A DNA stretch of 64,000 bases from Ligilactobacillus apodemi DSM 16634 = JCM 16172 (GCF_001434405.1 NZ_AZFT01000053.1:394452-458451), one strand, 5' to 3'. Positions 18,997-29,081 are shown, numbered from the stretch's first letter. Notes: generated from the sequence alone by a model not told the origin. A program made the numbers and translations.

Positions 18997-19689
18997 GTGA
19001 TAATTGGATTAACTAAGATGTTAAATGATGAATTTGACATTGATTTTAAAAATACGGAGTTGCTTGATGAGGCATTTACCCATGCTTCTTATGTCAATGA
19101 GCATCCACGTGAAAATCTAAAATATTATGAACGAATCGAATTTTTAGGAGATGCAGTCATGCAACTTTGCGTCTCGGAATATTTATTCAAGCGCTATCCA
19201 ACTCTTCCAGAAGGGAAATTGTCGCGTTTACGGGCAGCGATGGTTTGTGAAGATAGTTTTAGTAAGTTTGCTAAAGAATGTCATTTTGATGAATATATTC
19301 GCTTAGGAAAAGGGGAAGAAAAGTCAAATGCACGGCAACGACCATCGTTATTATGTGACATTTTTGAAGCCTTTATCGGAGCTCTTTATTTAGATCAAGG
19401 TAAAGAAGTTGTGGGTGCTTTTATTCAACGAGTGGTGTTCCCTAAACTTGATATGGGATGGTTTGATCATTACTTGGATCACAAGACCGAATTACAAGAA
19501 TTATTACAACAAGATGGCGATTGCAAGATCAATTATGTAAAAGTTGCTGAAGAAGGACCAGATAACGAAAAAGAATATACGATGGCAGTCTACGCAGATG
19601 GACAAAAGATCGGCGAAGGCTCAGGAATGTCTAAAAAGGCTGCTGAACAACAAGCTGCTTTCCAAGCGTTGAAATCGCTCCAAAAGTAG
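18997..19689 (+). CDS. rnc: Ribonuclease III
   Basis: RNase III cleaves double-stranded RNA in rRNA precursors. In type II CRISPR systems it also processes tracrRNA:pre-crRNA duplexes, which is relevant because a II-A array lies at 53298. The catalytic signature ERIEFLGDAVM and the DIFEAFIGALYLDQG region with acidic metal ligands are intact. The C-terminal dsRNA-binding domain ends GSGMSKKAAEQQAAFQAL. Start is GTG at 18997, six bases after AGGAGA. Length is 230 aa. The order rnc-smc-ftsY is conserved. Confidence 0.97.
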   Translation: MIIGLTKMLNDEFDIDFKNTELLDEAFTHASYVNEHPRENLKYYERIEFLGDAVMQLCVSEYLFKRYPTLPEGKLSRLRAAMVCEDSFSKFAKECHFDEYIRLGKGEEKSNARQRPSLLCDIFEAFIGALYLDQGKEVVGAFIQRVVFPKLDMGWFDHYLDHKTELQELLQQDGDCKINYVKVAEEGPDNEKEYTMAVYADGQKIGEGSGMSKKAAEQQAAFQALKSLQK

Positions 19690-19719
19690 CCAACTTATGA
19701 TTGAAGGGAAGATATCAGC

Positions 19720-22700
19720 ATGAAGTTAAAATCGTTAACACTTAACGGATTTAAGTCCTTTGCTGACAAAACAACGATCACTTTTCAAGATGGAATGACT
19801 GGGATCGTTGGACCAAACGGTAGCGGAAAAAGTAACATTATTGAAGCTTTGCGTTGGGTTTTAGGTGAACAATCGGCTAAAAGTTTACGTGGGGGCAAGA
19901 TGCCAGACGTGATTTTTGCAGGCTCACAAACACGAGCACCTTTGAACCATGCTGAGGTAGTGTTATCTTTTGATAATGCTGATCGTTTTTTAGAGCTACA
20001 GACCGATGAAGTTACAATCACACGACGGATCTATCGTAATGGTGATAGTGATTTTTTGATCAATAATAAAAATGTTCGCTTGCGTGATATTGTCGATCTA
20101 TTTATGGATACTGGGCTTGGACGCGAATCATTTTCGATCATTTCTCAAGGGAAAGTTGAAGCGATCTTTAATAGTAAACCACAAGATCGACGTGTTTTGA
20201 TCGAAGAAGTTGCTGGTGTAGTGAAATATAAAAAAGAAAAGCAAAAAGCGCTCCAAGAATTAGCCGAAACGACTGATCATTTAGATCGGGTGGCTGATAT
20301 TATTACGGAATTAAAGCAACAGCGTGAACCGTTAAAGCAACAGGCAAGTATTGCAAGAGATTATGTTAAGCAAAAAGAAGAATATGATCATTATGAAAAA
20401 AGCCGGTTAGTCTTAGAAATCAAGCAAAATTCTGAACAAAAGGTGGCTTTAGAACAAAAAATTGCTGAAATTGATCAACTTTTAGCAGAGCAAACCGAGC
20501 AAGTAAAACTACAAGAACAAAAAACGCAAAAATTGCATGCCAAACAAGAAAAACTAGAAACAGATTTTGATGCAGAGCAAAAAGAATTCAATGAATTGAC
20601 TAGTCAAAGAGAACGACTCATTGGGCGTCAAGATATGTCAAAGCACGATTATGATCTTTATCGTGAACGCTTGGCGGAATATGCTGAGAGCATTGAGCGT
20701 GACGAAGCTTCATTAAAGCAATTTGAGCAACAAAAATTAGAACTAGAAACTGCTAAGAGTGAGCTTGTAGCACAAACAGATACTTATCAAAAAGAATTTG
20801 ATGATATCAATAAAATCTTGGTCGATGATCCAGAAACTTTAGCTGCACAAATTGAAGAAATGCGTCAAAAAATCATTGATGATATGCAAGCGAAGGTTTC
20901 ACTTGATAATGAGTTGACATATCTTGAACAAGAAAATGAACGTACGACCAACCAACAAGAAGCAACCTTAAAACGACTTGAAGTTGCTAAGCAAGAGTTA
21001 GAAAAATTTAAGGCAAAGCAAACTGAAAGTGAACAGAAGGTCGATGATGCTACTGCCAAACAAAAACAGTTAAAAGTACAATTAGCTAGTCTTCAACAAG
21101 AATTAGTAACCGCCCAACGTTTGCGAGAAGATCAGCAACGAAGATGGCTTAAAGCAAGCGAGATCTTGCAACGAGCTAAGGCACAACAGGAATCATTACA
21201 AAATGTGGTGGCCGGACTAAGTGGTTATTATCACGGGGTTAAGGCCATTTTACAAGCAGATCTTCCCGGGGTAGTAGGTTCGGTGGCTCAACGGCTTAAG
21301 GTACCACAAGAAGTAGCTAAAGCGATCGATGTAGCCTTGGGGGCACAGTTGCAAAATGTTGTTGTAGCCGATGAAGATACTGCTAAAAAAGCTATTAGAT
21401 ATCTCGATCAAAAACGAGCTGGCCGGGCGACCTTTTTACCACGAACAACGGTCAAGCCCCGAAGCTTGTCGGTTCAACAGCAAAATACGTTAGCCCAATT
21501 AGCTGGGGTAGTTGGTGTTGCTAAAGATCTTGTGACTTACGATGCTAAAGATCGACCTATTGTTGAGCATTTATTGGGTGCGATCATCATCGCTAAAGAT
21601 CTTGAGGCAGCTACTAAAATTGCGGTGCGCCTAGGCTATAGTGTCAAGATCGTAACACTAAATGGTGAAGTTTTAAACGCTGGTGGTTCAATGACTGGTG
21701 GACGTGATAAGAATCAAAGAACTGGTCTTTTAGAACAGCAACAACAATTGACACAACTTTCGACTAATATTGCAAAGATGGAAGAAAAATTAACTCAGAT
21801 CGAAGTTGAAGGTGGTCAAACTAAAAAGAAAATAGAAGATCTGCAAACAAAGATCGAGGCGCAACAAGAACTCAATCAAGCCGCCTTAGTCAAGCAACAA
21901 CAGGCTAATAAAACTCTTGAATTGTGTATGGTTGAAACACAGCATCAAGCAGAAACAGTAGCTTCACTTGAACTAGGCTTAAAAGCTGATGAAACTGCAC
22001 TTTTTGGTGAGAAAAAGGCTAAATTGACTAAAAAGCTCCAAGCTTTAAAACAAGTAATCGAGGAGCAACAAAAAGAATTAGCTTTACGTCAAGCACTCCA
22101 AAAGGATAGTTCAAAGACGCAACGTGAGCAACAAGATACATTAAATGATTTGACGCAAAAAATTAGTCTCAATCAAGAACGGATCGAATCGCTACAGGTG
22201 CGTCTAAACGAAATAAATGTCCAATTGTCTCAAACACTTGCAAGAATTGAAAAAGCAAAACAACGTGTGGCTGCCACAAAAGAGAATCAAGCGAAAAATG
22301 AATTGCTCGATACAGATATTGAAGCTAAGCGTCAAGATGTCGAAACACGTTATAATGAGTTACAAGCAAGTCTTGCTACTAAAAAACAAGCACGTAAAGA
22401 AGTCCGCCAAAAAGTGACTGAGACCCAACAATTACTCAAACGTGCTAATGATTTACGTCAAGCCTCTTTGGATGAAAAAGGCGATTTTGTTGCTAAATTA
22501 AGTAGTTGCAAGACAACTTTGACACATAATTTAGATGAATTAGCGCAAAACTATGGGATAACTTATGAAGTTGCAAGTCAGACTAACCAAGAAACGGATC
22601 TAGAATTTGTTAAAAATAAAGTTCATCTGTTGAAACTAGGAATTGATGAGTTAGGCGAAGTCAACTTAGGAGCGATCTCTGAATTTGAACGTATCAATAC

Positions 22701-23253
22701 GCGCTATGAATTTTTGACCCAACAACAAGCTGATTTGTTAGAAGCAAAAGAACAGTTGACCCTTAGTATGGATGAAATGGATAATGAGGCGCGGACTCGG
22801 TTTGAACAAGCATTTAATGATGTGGCCCAAGCCTTTGCTGAGATCTTCCCCCAAGTTTTTGAGGGTGGCAAGGCAACACTTAGTTTGACCGACCCAACTG
22901 ATCTTTTAACAACGGGGATCGAGATCATGGCACAACCACCAGGAAAGAAATTCCAACATTTGAATCTTCTTTCAGGTGGGGAGCGTTCTTTAACGGCAAT
23001 CGTATTGTTATTTGCGATCTTAAAAGTTCGACCGGTGCCATTTGTGGTTCTAGATGAAGCTGAAGCTGCCTTAGATGATGCCAATGTTGTTCGTTATTCA
23101 CGGTATTTACATCAATTTAATACAGATACACAATTTATCGTGATCACACATCGTAAAGGAACAATGATGAATGCTGATATCTTGTATGGCGTAACAATGC
23201 AAGAGTCAGGTGTTTCAAAGATGGTCTCAGTGTCGTTAGATGAACTAGATTAA
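19720..23253 (+). CDS. smc: Chromosome segregation ATPase SMC
   Basis: SMC is the condensin ATPase that organises the nucleoid with ScpA and ScpB. At 1177 aa it has full length. Walker A is GPNGSGKSNIIEAL (about 31-44). Two long Gln/Glu/Lys-rich coiled coils flank the hinge at about 500-660 (LSGYYHGVKAIL, VLNAGGSMTGG). The C-terminal head has the signature LLSGGERSLTA near 1083 and Walker B VVLDEAEAALDD near 1107. GAAGGGAAG precedes the ATG. Confidence 0.98.
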   Translation: MKLKSLTLNGFKSFADKTTITFQDGMTGIVGPNGSGKSNIIEALRWVLGEQSAKSLRGGKMPDVIFAGSQTRAPLNHAEVVLSFDNADRFLELQTDEVTITRRIYRNGDSDFLINNKNVRLRDIVDLFMDTGLGRESFSIISQGKVEAIFNSKPQDRRVLIEEVAGVVKYKKEKQKALQELAETTDHLDRVADIITELKQQREPLKQQASIARDYVKQKEEYDHYEKSRLVLEIKQNSEQKVALEQKIAEIDQLLAEQTEQVKLQEQKTQKLHAKQEKLETDFDAEQKEFNELTSQRERLIGRQDMSKHDYDLYRERLAEYAESIERDEASLKQFEQQKLELETAKSELVAQTDTYQKEFDDINKILVDDPETLAAQIEEMRQKIIDDMQAKVSLDNELTYLEQENERTTNQQEATLKRLEVAKQELEKFKAKQTESEQKVDDATAKQKQLKVQLASLQQELVTAQRLREDQQRRWLKASEILQRAKAQQESLQNVVAGLSGYYHGVKAILQADLPGVVGSVAQRLKVPQEVAKAIDVALGAQLQNVVVADEDTAKKAIRYLDQKRAGRATFLPRTTVKPRSLSVQQQNTLAQLAGVVGVAKDLVTYDAKDRPIVEHLLGAIIIAKDLEAATKIAVRLGYSVKIVTLNGEVLNAGGSMTGGRDKNQRTGLLEQQQQLTQLSTNIAKMEEKLTQIEVEGGQTKKKIEDLQTKIEAQQELNQAALVKQQQANKTLELCMVETQHQAETVASLELGLKADETALFGEKKAKLTKKLQALKQVIEEQQKELALRQALQKDSSKTQREQQDTLNDLTQKISLNQERIESLQVRLNEINVQLSQTLARIEKAKQRVAATKENQAKNELLDTDIEAKRQDVETRYNELQASLATKKQARKEVRQKVTETQQLLKRANDLRQASLDEKGDFVAKLSSCKTTLTHNLDELAQNYGITYEVASQTNQETDLEFVKNKVHLLKLGIDELGEVNLGAISEFERINTRYEFLTQQQADLLEAKEQLTLSMDEMDNEARTRFEQAFNDVAQAFAEIFPQVFEGGKATLSLTDPTDLLTTGIEIMAQPPGKKFQHLNLLSGGERSLTAIVLLFAILKVRPVPFVVLDEAEAALDDANVVRYSRYLHQFNTDTQFIVITHRKGTMMNADILYGVTMQESGVSKMVSVSLDELD

Positions 23254-23304
23254 TACCAGCAAATTAATAGAATGAGAAAAAGTTAAAAGCGAGGGATTTT
23301 ATAA

Positions 23305-24645
23305 ATGGGGCTTTTTGATAGATTAAGACGAGCTTTTTCAGGCGAACCTGAGAAAGATAAAGAAAAAGAAGAACAGCTTCAGACTTCGGAAGAAAATCAA
23401 ACGAGTGAAGTAGCTACAGCTACAAGTGAAAGTGACGCTTCAGTTGAAACTAGTCAAACTGCAAGTTCTGAAAGTCAAAGTGAAACGGTTGAGCAAACTT
23501 CAGAAACGATGATCGAACCTGAGTCTGAAATGACACAGACAGAAGAATCAAGCTCAACCAAAGAGGTCGTTACCGCATCTATGACTATCGAAAGTAGTGA
23601 AGTAACGACTGAAGAAGTAGTTGAAGAAATCACAGAAGAAGTTATTGAACCAGCAACAACAGAGCCCAAACAAGCAGAAGTTGAAGTAAAAGAAGAAGTT
23701 TCTGAAACAACACGCTATGATAAAGGCTTAGCTAAATCGCGTAAGGGCTTTGGAGCAAAAATCAATGCACTTTTAGCCAACTTTAGACGTGTCGATGAAG
23801 ACTTCTTTGAAGAGCTTGAAGAAACCTTGATCGAAGCTGATGTTGGTTTTGAAACAGCTATGAAAATCAGTGACGAGTTGCAAGATGAGGTAAAGTTACG
23901 TAACGCTAAAAGTAAATCTGATGTTTCTGATGCGATCATTGAACGTTTAGTGGATATTTATGAAAATGAAGGTCAAGATGAAGATAATACCTTGCATTTC
24001 GCTTCAGAAGGCCCAACCGTCTTTTTATTTGTAGGGGTAAATGGTGTTGGTAAGACAACGACGATCGGTAAATTAGCGCATCGTTATCAACAAGAAGGCA
24101 AAAAAGTCTTACTTGCAGCTGGTGATACTTTCCGCGCAGGTGCGATCGAACAGCTTGCTGAATGGGGCAAAAGAGTCGGTGTCGATGTTGTAACTAAACC
24201 TGAAAAAAGTGATCCTGCAGCTGTTGTCTACGATGCAGTTATCAAGGCCAAAAAAGAAGATTATGATATCTTGTTAGTTGACACGGCAGGACGTTTGCAA
24301 AATAAGGTCAACTTAATGAAAGAGCTTGACAAGATCAAGCGCGTGATCACTCGTGAGTTGCCCGATGCCCCGCAGGAAGTTTTATTGGCACTTGATGCAA
24401 CCACCGGCCAAAATGCGTTGACACAAGCTAAACAATTCAAAGAAGTAACTGATGTGACGGGAATCGTCTTAACTAAGCTAGACGGGACCGCTCGTGGTGG
24501 GATCGTTTTAGCTATCCGAAATGAATTGCACTTACCAGTTAAGTTGGTGGGACTTGGTGAAAAAATGGACGATCTGCGTGATTTTTCACCCGAAGAATTT
24601 GTTTATGGCCTGTTTAAAGGCTTGGTCACGCCCAAAAAGGATTAA
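23305..24645 (+). CDS. ftsY: Signal recognition particle receptor FtsY
   Basis: FtsY is the SRP receptor GTPase that docks ribosome-SRP complexes at the membrane. After a basic start (MGLFDRLRRAF), about 120 residues are strikingly Glu/Ser/Thr-rich and low in complexity; this is the acidic A domain. The NG domain follows, with G1 GVNGVGKTTTIGKLA near 242, DTAGRLQNK and TKLDGTARGG. Length is 446 aa, larger than Bacillus FtsY because of the A domain. The gene lies in one operon with smc, ylxM and ffh, so both SRP GTPases are adjacent. Confidence 0.97.
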   Translation: MGLFDRLRRAFSGEPEKDKEKEEQLQTSEENQTSEVATATSESDASVETSQTASSESQSETVEQTSETMIEPESEMTQTEESSSTKEVVTASMTIESSEVTTEEVVEEITEEVIEPATTEPKQAEVEVKEEVSETTRYDKGLAKSRKGFGAKINALLANFRRVDEDFFEELEETLIEADVGFETAMKISDELQDEVKLRNAKSKSDVSDAIIERLVDIYENEGQDEDNTLHFASEGPTVFLFVGVNGVGKTTTIGKLAHRYQQEGKKVLLAAGDTFRAGAIEQLAEWGKRVGVDVVTKPEKSDPAAVVYDAVIKAKKEDYDILLVDTAGRLQNKVNLMKELDKIKRVITRELPDAPQEVLLALDATTGQNALTQAKQFKEVTDVTGIVLTKLDGTARGGIVLAIRNELHLPVKLVGLGEKMDDLRDFSPEEFVYGLFKGLVTPKKD

Positions 24646-24648
24646 AAG

Positions 24649-24990
24649 ATGGCAATTGAAAAAACAAACCGAATCAATGCGCTCTTTGAATTTTACGAGC
24701 CTTTGTTAACGGAAAAACAAATGACATACATTGCCTTATATTATCGAGATGATTTTTCACTTGGTGAGATCGCAGAAAATTATGATGTTTCGCGCCAAGC
24801 AGTTTATGATAATATAAGACGAACAGAAAAAATTCTCGAAGAGTATGAGAAAAAATTACACCTTTATCAAAATTTTTTACAACAAAGTGAAAAAACAGAT
24901 GAAATCTTAGAATATGTGCAAATGACATATCCTGATGATCAAAAATTGCTCGACATGATCAGTAGTTTAGAAAATTTAGAAGAAATATGA
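24649..24990 (+). CDS. ylxM: YlxM family DNA-binding protein (SRP-operon helix-turn-helix)
   Basis: This 113 aa protein resembles sigma-70 region 4, with a helix-turn-helix in [20 protein letters not shown]. It starts three bases after the ftsY stop and sits directly before ffh, its standard place in Firmicutes. YlxM proteins are thought to modulate the SRP operon or SRP GTPases; the exact function here is not shown by sequence. Confidence 0.93.
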   Translation: MAIEKTNRINALFEFYEPLLTEKQMTYIALYYRDDFSLGEIAENYDVSRQAVYDNIRRTEKILEEYEKKLHLYQNFLQQSEKTDEILEYVQMTYPDDQKLLDMISSLENLEEI

Positions 24991-25005
24991 AAGTTGGTGC
25001 AATAA

Positions 25006-26433
25006 ATGGCATTTGAAGGTTTAACAGAACGTCTCCAAAATGCGATCGGAAAATTACGTAGAAAGGGTAAAGTTAGTGAAGCAGATGTAAAAGAAGTTAT
25101 GCGTGAGATCCGCTTAGCTTTGCTTGAATCTGACGTTAACTTTAAAGTTGTCAAAGATTTTGTCAAGACTGTTCGCACTCGTGCTGTTGGGGCAGAAGTT
25201 TTAGAAAGCTTGACCCCGGCACAACAAATCGTCAAGATCGTTAACGAAGAATTAGTTAAGGTTATGGGTGAAGAAGCGACTCCACTTAACAAGTCACCAA
25301 AGATTCCAACCGTGATCATGATGGTTGGGTTGCAAGGTGCTGGTAAAACGACTACTGCAGGGAAATTAGCCAATCGCTTAAAGACAGAACAAAATGCGCG
25401 TCCATTAATGATTGCTGCCGATATCTATCGTCCAGCTGCGATCGATCAGTTGAAAACAGTTGGTCAAGAGATTGATGTGCCAGTTTTTGAATTAGGGACA
25501 GAAGTCGATCCTGTTGAGATCGTTCGTCAAGGGATGGAGCTAGCTAAAGAAAAGAAAAATGATTATGTTTTGATTGATACGGCTGGTCGTTTGCAAATTG
25601 ATGAAAAATTGATGGATGAGCTTGTTCAAATCAAAGAATTAGCTACACCAGATGAAATCCTTTTGACAGTTGATGCAATGACCGGGCAAAATGCGGTTGA
25701 AGTGGCACAAGGCTTTAATGATCAACTCGATGTGACCGGGGTCGTCTTGACCAAATTAGACGGTGATACACGTGGTGGGGCTGCTTTATCAATCCGTGCG
25801 GTAACCGGTAAGCCAATCAAATTTATTGGTCAAGGTGAAAAGATGACTGCTTTAGATGTCTTTTATCCTGACCGAATGGCTTCACGTATCTTAGGTATGG
25901 GTGACATGCTTACCTTGATCGAAAAGGCCCAAAAAGATTTTGATGAGAAAAAAGCTGAAGAACTAGCGGATAAGATGCGGGAAAACAGCTTTGATTTCAA
26001 TGATTTCTTAGATCAAATGGAACAAGTTCAAAATATGGGGCCAATCGAAGATATCATGAAAATGATTCCTGGAATGGCTAATAATCCAGCTTTAAAGAAC
26101 ATTAAAGTTGATCCAAAAGATATGGAACATACCAAAGCAATCGTTTACTCGATGACACCACAAGAGCGTGAAGATCCAGATATTTTAAATCCAAGTCGAC
26201 GTCGCCGGATCGCAGCAGGGTCAGGCCGTCCAATTCAAGAAGTAAACCGAATGATCAAGCAATTTAAACAGATGCGTGATATGATGCAAAAAATGTCTAA
26301 AGGCAACTTTAGTGGCATGGAAGGGTTGTTAGGCGACGGTTTGAGTGGTAAGTTGGCCAAAATGTCCATGAACCGTATGGTACGCAAGAATAAAAAACGT
26401 AAATTACAAAGATTACGTAAACGCCGTAAATAG
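25006..26433 (+). CDS. ffh: Signal recognition particle protein Ffh
   Basis: Ffh binds signal peptides and 4.5S/scRNA and targets nascent membrane proteins. The NG GTPase has GLQGAGKTTTAGKLA near 108, DTAGRLQIDEKLMDEL and TKLDGDTRGGAAL. The methionine-rich M domain follows (GMGDMLTLIEKAQ, RRRRIAAGSGRPIQEV) and ends in a very basic tail. Length is 475 aa. The SRP RNA gene was not recognised in this window. Confidence 0.98.
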   Translation: MAFEGLTERLQNAIGKLRRKGKVSEADVKEVMREIRLALLESDVNFKVVKDFVKTVRTRAVGAEVLESLTPAQQIVKIVNEELVKVMGEEATPLNKSPKIPTVIMMVGLQGAGKTTTAGKLANRLKTEQNARPLMIAADIYRPAAIDQLKTVGQEIDVPVFELGTEVDPVEIVRQGMELAKEKKNDYVLIDTAGRLQIDEKLMDELVQIKELATPDEILLTVDAMTGQNAVEVAQGFNDQLDVTGVVLTKLDGDTRGGAALSIRAVTGKPIKFIGQGEKMTALDVFYPDRMASRILGMGDMLTLIEKAQKDFDEKKAEELADKMRENSFDFNDFLDQMEQVQNMGPIEDIMKMIPGMANNPALKNIKVDPKDMEHTKAIVYSMTPQEREDPDILNPSRRRRIAAGSGRPIQEVNRMIKQFKQMRDMMQKMSKGNFSGMEGLLGDGLSGKLAKMSMNRMVRKNKKRKLQRLRKRRK

Positions 26434-26496
26434 GCGATATATCAGCGTTTTTGTGTGATTTTTCAAAAAAAAATATCAACTGTCAAGAATTTTCCC

Positions 26497-26525
26497 TTTA
26501 CAGCAGACGAAAATACTGGTATATT
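26497..26525 (+). promoter_or_regulatory. Promoter of the rpsP operon
   Basis: TTTACA (26497-26502), a 17-base spacer and TATATT (26520-26525) lie just upstream of the AGGAGGTG ribosome-binding site. Confidence 0.7.
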
Positions 26526-26560
26526 ATTTATCGTTGAGAAGATATTAGGAGGTGTATTGC

Positions 26561-26836
26561 ATGTCAGTAAAAATTCGTTTAAAGCGTATGGGTTCTAAGA
26601 AGCGCCCATTCTACCGTATTGTTGTAGCAGATTCACGTTCACCACGTGATGGCCGTTTCATCGAAACAGTGGGTACATACAACCCATTAACACAACCAGA
26701 ACAAGTTACTCTTAAAGAAGAAGCTATCATGGGCTGGTTAGATAACGGTGCTCAACCATCAGATACAGTTCGTAACATCCTTTCAAAACATGGTGTTATG
26801 AAGAAATTCCACGAAGCTAAATATTCCAAGAAATAA
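26561..26836 (+). CDS. rpsP: 30S ribosomal protein S16
   Basis: S16 is a small-subunit assembly protein. The 91 aa protein starts [20 protein letters not shown], the family consensus. The in-frame GTG at 26552 would add three residues and overlaps the strong AGGAGGTG RBS, so ATG 26561 is the start. It heads the conserved rpsP-khpA-rimM-trmD-rplS cluster. Codon use is biased towards C-ending codons compared with its neighbours, as expected for a highly expressed gene. Confidence 0.98.
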   Translation: MSVKIRLKRMGSKKRPFYRIVVADSRSPRDGRFIETVGTYNPLTQPEQVTLKEEAIMGWLDNGAQPSDTVRNILSKHGVMKKFHEAKYSKK

Positions 26837-26846
26837 GGTTTAGTGA

Positions 26847-27095
26847 ATGACAGAGGCAAATGTGAAGCAATTGATCATCGCAATTGTAAAACCGTTGGTC
26901 AGTGATCCTGATGCGATCAAGATCACAACCGTGCAGGATGCACATTTTCTGAATTTTAACTTAACAGTTGCGCCTAATGATGTAGGGCGTGTAATTGGAA
27001 AACATGGTCGGGTTGCTCAAGCAATTCGGACTGTGGTTTATAGCGTTCGTATTGACGGACCTTCAAAAGTTCGTTTAAATATCGTAGATGATTAA
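26847..27095 (+). CDS. khpA: KH-domain RNA-binding protein KhpA
   Basis: This 82 aa protein contains one KH domain with the GxxG-type loop in VIGKHGRVAQAIR. It was formerly YlqC. In other Firmicutes KhpA pairs with KhpB/EloR to bind RNA and influence cell elongation. It sits 10 bases after rpsP in the standard position before rimM and is followed by a terminator. Confidence 0.95.
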   Translation: MTEANVKQLIIAIVKPLVSDPDAIKITTVQDAHFLNFNLTVAPNDVGRVIGKHGRVAQAIRTVVYSVRIDGPSKVRLNIVDD

Positions 27096-27097
27096 TT

Positions 27098-27138
27098 AAA
27101 CCTCTGGTTGAAACGTCTGTTTCTTCAGAGGTTTTTTT
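27098..27138 (+). terminator. Terminator between khpA and rimM
   Basis: AAACCTCTG and CAGAGGTTT pair perfectly, with an extra GAAAC/GTTTC hairpin in the loop, followed by TTTTT. It separates rpsP-khpA from rimM-trmD. Confidence 0.9.
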
Positions 27139-27211
27139 AATACAATGTACCAATAAAAAATGATTTCTTCTTTAGCCTAATGTCTTTAGCAATTAGGATA
27201 GATAAATTTAG

Positions 27212-27258
27212 GAAAGGAAAAGCCATGATAGCTAAAAAGTTTCATGGCAGCAAATAAC
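27212..27258 (+). promoter_or_regulatory. Structured leader of rimM (SD block plus hairpin)
   Basis: GAAAGGAAAA (27212-27221) abuts a perfect 7-bp stem, GCCATGA (27222-27228) with TCATGGC (27242-27248). AGCAAATAAC and the ATG of rimM follow. The stem contains two other ATGs: 27225, which opens a 10-codon reading frame ending at 27257, and 27244, in frame with rimM. It belongs to the recurrent leader class of this window. Confidence 0.5.
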
Positions 27259-27774
27259 ATGGAATTTTATCAAGTAGGTAAGATCGTTAATACTCACGGA
27301 ATTCGCGGTGAAGTTCGGGTGGTCGCAACAACTGATTTTCCAGAAGAACGGTTTAAAGCGGGAAATAAATTATATGCCTTCAAGCCTAATGCAACCGAAG
27401 GAATCGAATTAACTGTGAAAAAGAGCCGTAAGCACAAACAATTTATCATGCTTACTTTTGAAGGCATGGAAAACATTAATTTGGTTGAACCACTCAAGGG
27501 AGACGATTTAAAAGTTTCCGCTGAACAACAAAAAGAATTAGAAGAAGGCTCATATTATTATCATCAAATCATCGGGCTTGAAGCAGTGACAACTACCGGT
27601 GAAGAGTTAGGTAAGATCACCGAAATTTTATCTCCCGGTGCAAATGATGTTTGGGTCGTAAAACGTAAAAATAAAAAAGACTTGTTATTACCTGTGATCG
27701 ATGATGTGATCAAAGAGGTCGATTTAGCTGCAGGTAAAGTTGAGGTAGAACTTTTAGATGGGTTGGATGACTAA
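27259..27774 (+). CDS. rimM: 16S rRNA processing protein RimM
   Basis: RimM binds S19 and assists maturation of the 30S head. The N-terminal domain shows YQVGKIVNTHGIRGEVRV, and the C-terminal PRC-barrel shows EILSPGANDVWVV and LLPVIDDVI. I chose ATG 27259 (171 aa, MEFYQVGKIV), which matches the family N-terminus. The in-frame ATG at 27244 lies inside the leader hairpin and would add five residues. trmD starts immediately after the stop. Confidence 0.96.
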   Translation: MEFYQVGKIVNTHGIRGEVRVVATTDFPEERFKAGNKLYAFKPNATEGIELTVKKSRKHKQFIMLTFEGMENINLVEPLKGDDLKVSAEQQKELEEGSYYYHQIIGLEAVTTTGEELGKITEILSPGANDVWVVKRKNKKDLLLPVIDDVIKEVDLAAGKVEVELLDGLDD

Positions 27775-28509
27775 ATGAAAATAGATATTTTAAGTTTATT
27801 TCCGGATATGTTTACGGGACCTTTGACCCAATCGATCGTCGGTAAAGCAATCGATAAGGGGTTATTGGACGTAGAGGTTACCGACTTTCGCGCTTATACA
27901 ACTAACAAACAGCGCCATGTTGACGATACGCCTTATGGTGGTGGAGCAGGGATGTTATTACAGGCGCAACCGATCTATGATGCTTTAGATGCGATCGAAG
28001 CGAAAAATAATGGCTTAGGCAAGGTTATCTTACTTGATCCTGCAGGACGTAAATTTGATCAACGTGTGGCTGAAGAGTTAGCCAATGAAGAACACCTAAC
28101 TTTTATTTGTGGGCATTATGAAGGCTATGATGAACGAATCAGAGCACGGGTCACCGATGAGATCTCATTAGGTGATTTTGTGTTGACTGGTGGTGAATTA
28201 GGTGCCATGGTCGTGATCGATGCAACGGTTCGTTTATTACCAGATGTATTGGGAAATGCTCAGTCGGCGATTGGAGATTCATTTTCGACTGGTTTATTGG
28301 AATATCCCCAATATACACGTCCAGCTGATTTTAGAGGGATGAAAGTTCCTGAAGTACTAACTAGTGGTAACCACCAAAAAATCGCTGAATGGCGCAATAA
28401 AGAAGCTTTACGGCGTACATATGAGCGGCGCCCAGATCTACTTGAAAATTATGAGCTTTCTGCTAAAGAAGCTAAGTGGTTACGAGAATTTAAAACGATC
28501 GAGGAATAG
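27775..28509 (+). CDS. trmD: tRNA (guanine-37-N1)-methyltransferase
   Basis: TrmD methylates G37 of tRNAs that read CNN codons and so prevents frameshifting. It is a SPOUT (knotted) enzyme. Signatures are [35 protein letters not shown] and [18 protein letters not shown], which form the SAM-binding knot. The 244 aa length is typical. It directly abuts rimM. Confidence 0.98.
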   Translation: MKIDILSLFPDMFTGPLTQSIVGKAIDKGLLDVEVTDFRAYTTNKQRHVDDTPYGGGAGMLLQAQPIYDALDAIEAKNNGLGKVILLDPAGRKFDQRVAEELANEEHLTFICGHYEGYDERIRARVTDEISLGDFVLTGGELGAMVVIDATVRLLPDVLGNAQSAIGDSFSTGLLEYPQYTRPADFRGMKVPEVLTSGNHQKIAEWRNKEALRRTYERRPDLLENYELSAKEAKWLREFKTIEE

Positions 28510-28512
28510 GGT

Positions 28513-29070
28513 ATGAGTGAAATCAAAATAATGCCAGTAGATATTACTGACGCAGCTCAGTTGTTAGATATTTACGCCTACTATATCCAAAATACGGCCA
28601 TCACCTTTGAATATGAGATCCCTAGTCTAACTGAATATCAAAAACGAATTGAAGAAATCAGTCAGACTTACCCATATTTAGTAGCTAAAAAAGATGGTAA
28701 AGTTGTAGGCTTTGCTTATGCAGCACCTTTTAATCATCGTGCAGCTTACAAGTGGTCAGTTGAAGTGACGATTTACCTTGACCCGACTAGTCGCGGAAAT
28801 GGCATTGGCAAAAAGCTTTATTATCGTTTAGAGCAATGTTTGAGTGCGATGGGCTTTCAAAATCTCAATGCTTGTATCAGTGTACCTAAAAAAGATGCTG
28901 ATTCTTATGTAGACTATGGTAGTATGCATTTCCATGAGCATCTAGGTTATAAACTAGTTGGTCGTTTTCATAGTTGTGGCTATAAATTTGATACGTGGTA
29001 CGACATGATCTGGATGGAAAAATTGATTGGGGATCATCCTGTTCCTGCGCCATTATTATTAGATAAATAA
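28513..29070 (+). CDS. GNAT-family N-acetyltransferase (phosphinothricin-acetyltransferase-like)
   Basis: This is a 185 aa GCN5-related acetyltransferase. The acetyl-CoA loop is RGNGIGKKLYYRLE. The features ITFEYEIP near the N-terminus, KWSVEVTIYLDP, and HEHLGYKLVGRFHSCGYKF with WYDMIWMEK are those of the Pat/Bar-MddA subfamily, which acetylates small amino-acid analogues such as methionine sulfoximine. The true substrate is unknown. It sits between trmD and rplS, three bases after trmD, in a place where most Firmicutes have no gene. Confidence 0.88.
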   Translation: MSEIKIMPVDITDAAQLLDIYAYYIQNTAITFEYEIPSLTEYQKRIEEISQTYPYLVAKKDGKVVGFAYAAPFNHRAAYKWSVEVTIYLDPTSRGNGIGKKLYYRLEQCLSAMGFQNLNACISVPKKDADSYVDYGSMHFHEHLGYKLVGRFHSCGYKFDTWYDMIWMEKLIGDHPVPAPLLLDK

Positions 29071-29081
29071 AATAATAGTTG

